A stretch of 64,000 nucleotides of DNA from Megalopta genalis (taxonomy: Eukaryota > Arthropoda > Insecta > Hymenoptera > Halictidae). A program made the translations under genes and the position numbers. Under the pieces are notes generated by a model. That model did no database searches, was not told where the DNA came from, and was given only the letters and a program-made list of their open reading frames with translations. Shown here piece after piece: positions 62,070 to 64,000 of the stretch (positions are counted from its first letter, which is position 1; each line of letters opens with the position of its first letter). The stretch spans positions 248,001 to 312,000 of the forward strand of contig NW_027476109.1 of NCBI RefSeq assembly GCF_051020955.1, given 5' to 3'.

Positions 62070-64000
62070 TACACAGCCGTGTCCATCGCCGTCACGGCCG
62101 CGGATGCGGTGACGTCAGGGACTTTAGTGGCCCCATTCGCCCCCGCGGGTGCGGCGGTAGCATCAGGCGGTGCCGCCTTTTCGTTGCTGGCCACGGTGGT
62201 CGCTGCCTTGGCCATCGTGGTTTCCTTCCCTTTTTTATTGAATCTGGCAGACGACCTTTGGCCGCCTACCTTGCCTCGCCTCGCACTGACAGGACACGCC
62301 CGGCCGCCGAGGCGGTGACCAGAAGGCCTGCCCGCGCCCGCACAAAGCGGACAATTGGGCGTGGCCGTACAGGCTGCCACCTTATGGTCCCGACTGCCGC
62401 ATCTATAGCAGCAGTCGGACCTATCCTCGGCAGAAGTGCACCGCTGACTGGTGTGGCCAACATCAAGGCAACGGTAACACTGCAGAGGCCGGGCACTCAG
62501 GGCCTCCACGACTGCATGGGTCCAGCCGACGGTTATCCCGCCCGCGACAGCAACCTTGCGAGCGGCCGCGGCAGGACATCGGACCCAGAGTGTGCCCAAT
62601 CCCGAGGGGGAAGACCGGATTTCGCCGGTATTGATGTCCCCCTCGCTGCACCCGCCCACGCGGGCAACAGCCGCAGCGACCTCCGCCGGCGTGGTCGAAT
62701 CGACCAGGCCGCGCACCCTAAGGTCAGCTTTTTTGACCGGACGCGCGACCTTTACGCCGGTGCCTGCCAGCGCTTCCGCCACTTTTGTGGCGAGGACGGT
62801 GGCCTTGGCGGCCCCATCGGTGCCAGGGACTTCCAAAATTAACCCCCCAGTCACCGCCCTTCGCGGCCTCAGCGAGGCGATGCCAATTTCTGCCAGGTCC
62901 ACCTTGGACCTGGCAGTGGCCATCGCCTGCGCGTAAGTAATGTCCACGCCAGACGGAACCGTTATGGTAACCGCTGCTGTGCGTGGCGGTCGCGGAGGCA
63001 GGGGTGTCTTCCTGGGGGCCGCCGGGACCACCCGTCCTTTTTTGTTATTCGCCGCAGCAGTGGCCTTGGCAGCCGCCTTTTTAGCCTTGCGGCCAACCAC
63101 CTGGGACCACGCCTCCTGGGGCGGAGGCGCGGCAGAGGGTAGCGCCGATTCTGCTCGCGGTCGAGCGGGCTCCGTCTGGGCCGCTATAGCCGCCCCAGCT
63201 TTCCCACCTTTCTTCTTCTTCTTCGTCTTCCGCCCCACCCTGTCCGAAGACTGTGAGGGGACGGACGGCCCAGGTGCCACCGATCGCAGGGCCGAGTCCG
63301 TTCGCGGCGCGAGCTCCCTCCTGAATGACGCCAATTTGGCGTCTATCAGGGCGCTTATCTGCGCCAGAAAATCTGCGGGCGCAGTCGCATGTGGGGGCGA
63401 GGACTTTTCTTGCCCGGAGCGTTGGCAGTCCCGGGCGGCGACGATCGGCGGCGATACTGAGCCCCCTCCCGGGCGCGGCGGCGGAGGCATTGCGGCAGCA
63501 GCCGTACTCGCCTCCACCACCTGCCGGAGCCGAGCCACCTCCGCCCGCAGCTCCGTCATTTGCCCCCTGAGGACGGCATTCTCTGCCTCCAGGGCACGCG
63601 TGGCGTCGGTAGCTGACCTAACCGCAAGCTCGGACACCCCCACCCTGCCGTTTAAGGCGGCCACCCTTAGGGCGCGGGCCAAATTGCCCTTCAGCCCCTT
63701 TGACACGCCGGAGATCCTGGCCACTTCATCCAGGCTCTCCAATATAGCGGCCGCGACATCGCGCGTTGGACGGTTGCGGAAATTTTCCGCTATATCCGTC
63801 TCGTCCGGGAGCGGGACGCTCGACCGCGATGGTCTCGGCACGGGGGCTCCCGGGTCGAATATCGCCGCCACCTCCCTTGCCTCGGCCTCCAGCTGCGAAG
63901 CCTCGGCCAGCCTAAGTTTGGCCTCTGCGAGGCCAACATATTCGCCGGTCGTCGGCGGCCGTCCTCTTTTCCTCGCTGACGACGAGCCCGGGACACTCTG
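62069..64000 (-). CDS. Family 1 ORF1, unit 16 (N-terminus beyond window)
   Basis: The frame is open from the stop at 62069-62071 to the right edge, covering about the last 640 residues: coiled coil, gag core and three zinc knuckles (CYRCLDVGHT variant as in unit 12). The N-terminal part from about 63,000 upward matches unit 13 instead (NNKKGRVV, ASTAAAAMPP, KTKKKKKGGK). The start codon lies outside the window. Confidence 0.9.
   Translation of the reverse strand, partial: QSVPGSSSARKRGRPPTTGEYVGLAEAKLRLAEASQLEAEAREVAAIFDPGAPVPRPSRSSVPLPDETDIAENFRNRPTRDVAAAILESLDEVARISGVSKGLKGNLARALRVAALNGRVGVSELAVRSATDATRALEAENAVLRGQMTELRAEVARLRQVVEASTAAAAMPPPPRPGGGSVSPPIVAARDCQRSGQEKSSPPHATAPADFLAQISALIDAKLASFRRELAPRTDSALRSVAPGPSVPSQSSDRVGRKTKKKKKGGKAGAAIAAQTEPARPRAESALPSAAPPPQEAWSQVVGRKAKKAAAKATAAANNKKGRVVPAAPRKTPLPPRPPRTAAVTITVPSGVDITYAQAMATARSKVDLAEIGIASLRPRRAVTGGLILEVPGTDGAAKATVLATKVAEALAGTGVKVARPVKKADLRVRGLVDSTTPAEVAAAVARVGGCSEGDINTGEIRSSPSGLGTLWVRCPAAAARKVAVAGGITVGWTHAVVEALSARPLQCYRCLDVGHTSQRCTSAEDRSDCCYRCGSRDHKVAACTATPNCPLCAGAGRPSGHRLGGRACPVSARRGKVGGQRSSARFNKKGKETTMAKAATTVASNEKAAPPDATAAPAGANGATKVPDVTASAAVTAMDTAV

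Larger units (their letters stand above)
58390..64000 (-). mobile_element. Unit 16: family 1 retrotransposon, full-length type, cut by right window edge
   Basis: It has a 15-T tail (58390-58404), 3' UTR (58405-58925), complete ORF2 and most of ORF1. It is mosaic: the 3' UTR and extreme ORF2 end resemble units 6/15, the middle resembles unit 12, and beyond about 62,990 it resembles unit 13. Confidence 0.95.

Noticed and set aside
1..64000. Host protein-coding genes, tRNA, rRNA or 28S rDNA target sequence (the usual R1 site)
   Set aside because: None seen. All sequence apart from 1177-1337 is assigned to the two element families or the 11-base repeat, and no rDNA flanks occur.

Overview
The window is eukaryotic, repetitive DNA with no host gene that I can recognise. 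It is a head-to-tail array of non-LTR (LINE-type) retrotransposons, all on the minus strand. I number the units 0 to 16 from left to right. Nearly every unit is separated from the next by a few copies of an 11-base repeat, AACCTTGACAT on the plus strand (TTATGTCAAGG on the minus strand). Units start at their 3' end with a poly(A) tail, seen as 15 to 49 T on the plus strand, abutting the repeat. The endonuclease, reverse transcriptase and C-terminal zinc knuckle place both element families in the R1 clade, which points to an arthropod. An insect is most likely, and Hymenoptera is a guess based on the 11-base repeat resembling long telomeric motifs I recall from that order.

Family 1 makes up 16 of the 17 units. 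A full-length copy is about 6.2 kb: a 5' UTR of about 370 b starting with a C-run, ORF1 (gag-like, 729 aa, coiled coil and three zinc knuckles), ORF2 (1047 aa, endonuclease plus reverse transcriptase), a 3' UTR of about 520 b with three predicted hairpins, and poly(A). ORF1 stop and ORF2 start overlap as TAATG, the arrangement known from the Bombyx telomeric element SART1. Units 4, 12 and 15 have both frames open. Unit 11 has one nonsense codon in ORF2, unit 13 has one frameshift in ORF1, and unit 16 is open as far as the right window edge. Units 0-2, 5-10 and 14 are 5'-truncated ORF2 fragments.

Family 2 is one apparently intact element (unit 3, 6381-13867) with a 905 aa ORF1, a 1020 aa ORF2 and an AT-rich 369-b gap between them. 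It sits in the same 11-base repeat but in a different phase.

Layout: 1-6347 truncated family 1; 6381-13867 family 2; 13910-20171 intact family 1; 20187-31214 six truncated copies, including a 1310-b tandem duplication; 31230-50002 three full-length copies; 50017-52119 truncated; 52124-58379 intact; 58390-64000 full-length type running off the window.

The best reading is a telomeric or subtelomeric array in which R1-clade elements repeatedly insert site-specifically into an 11-base telomere-like repeat, comparable to TRAS/SART in Bombyx. That the repeat is the telomeric motif of this species is inference and cannot be proved from the window.
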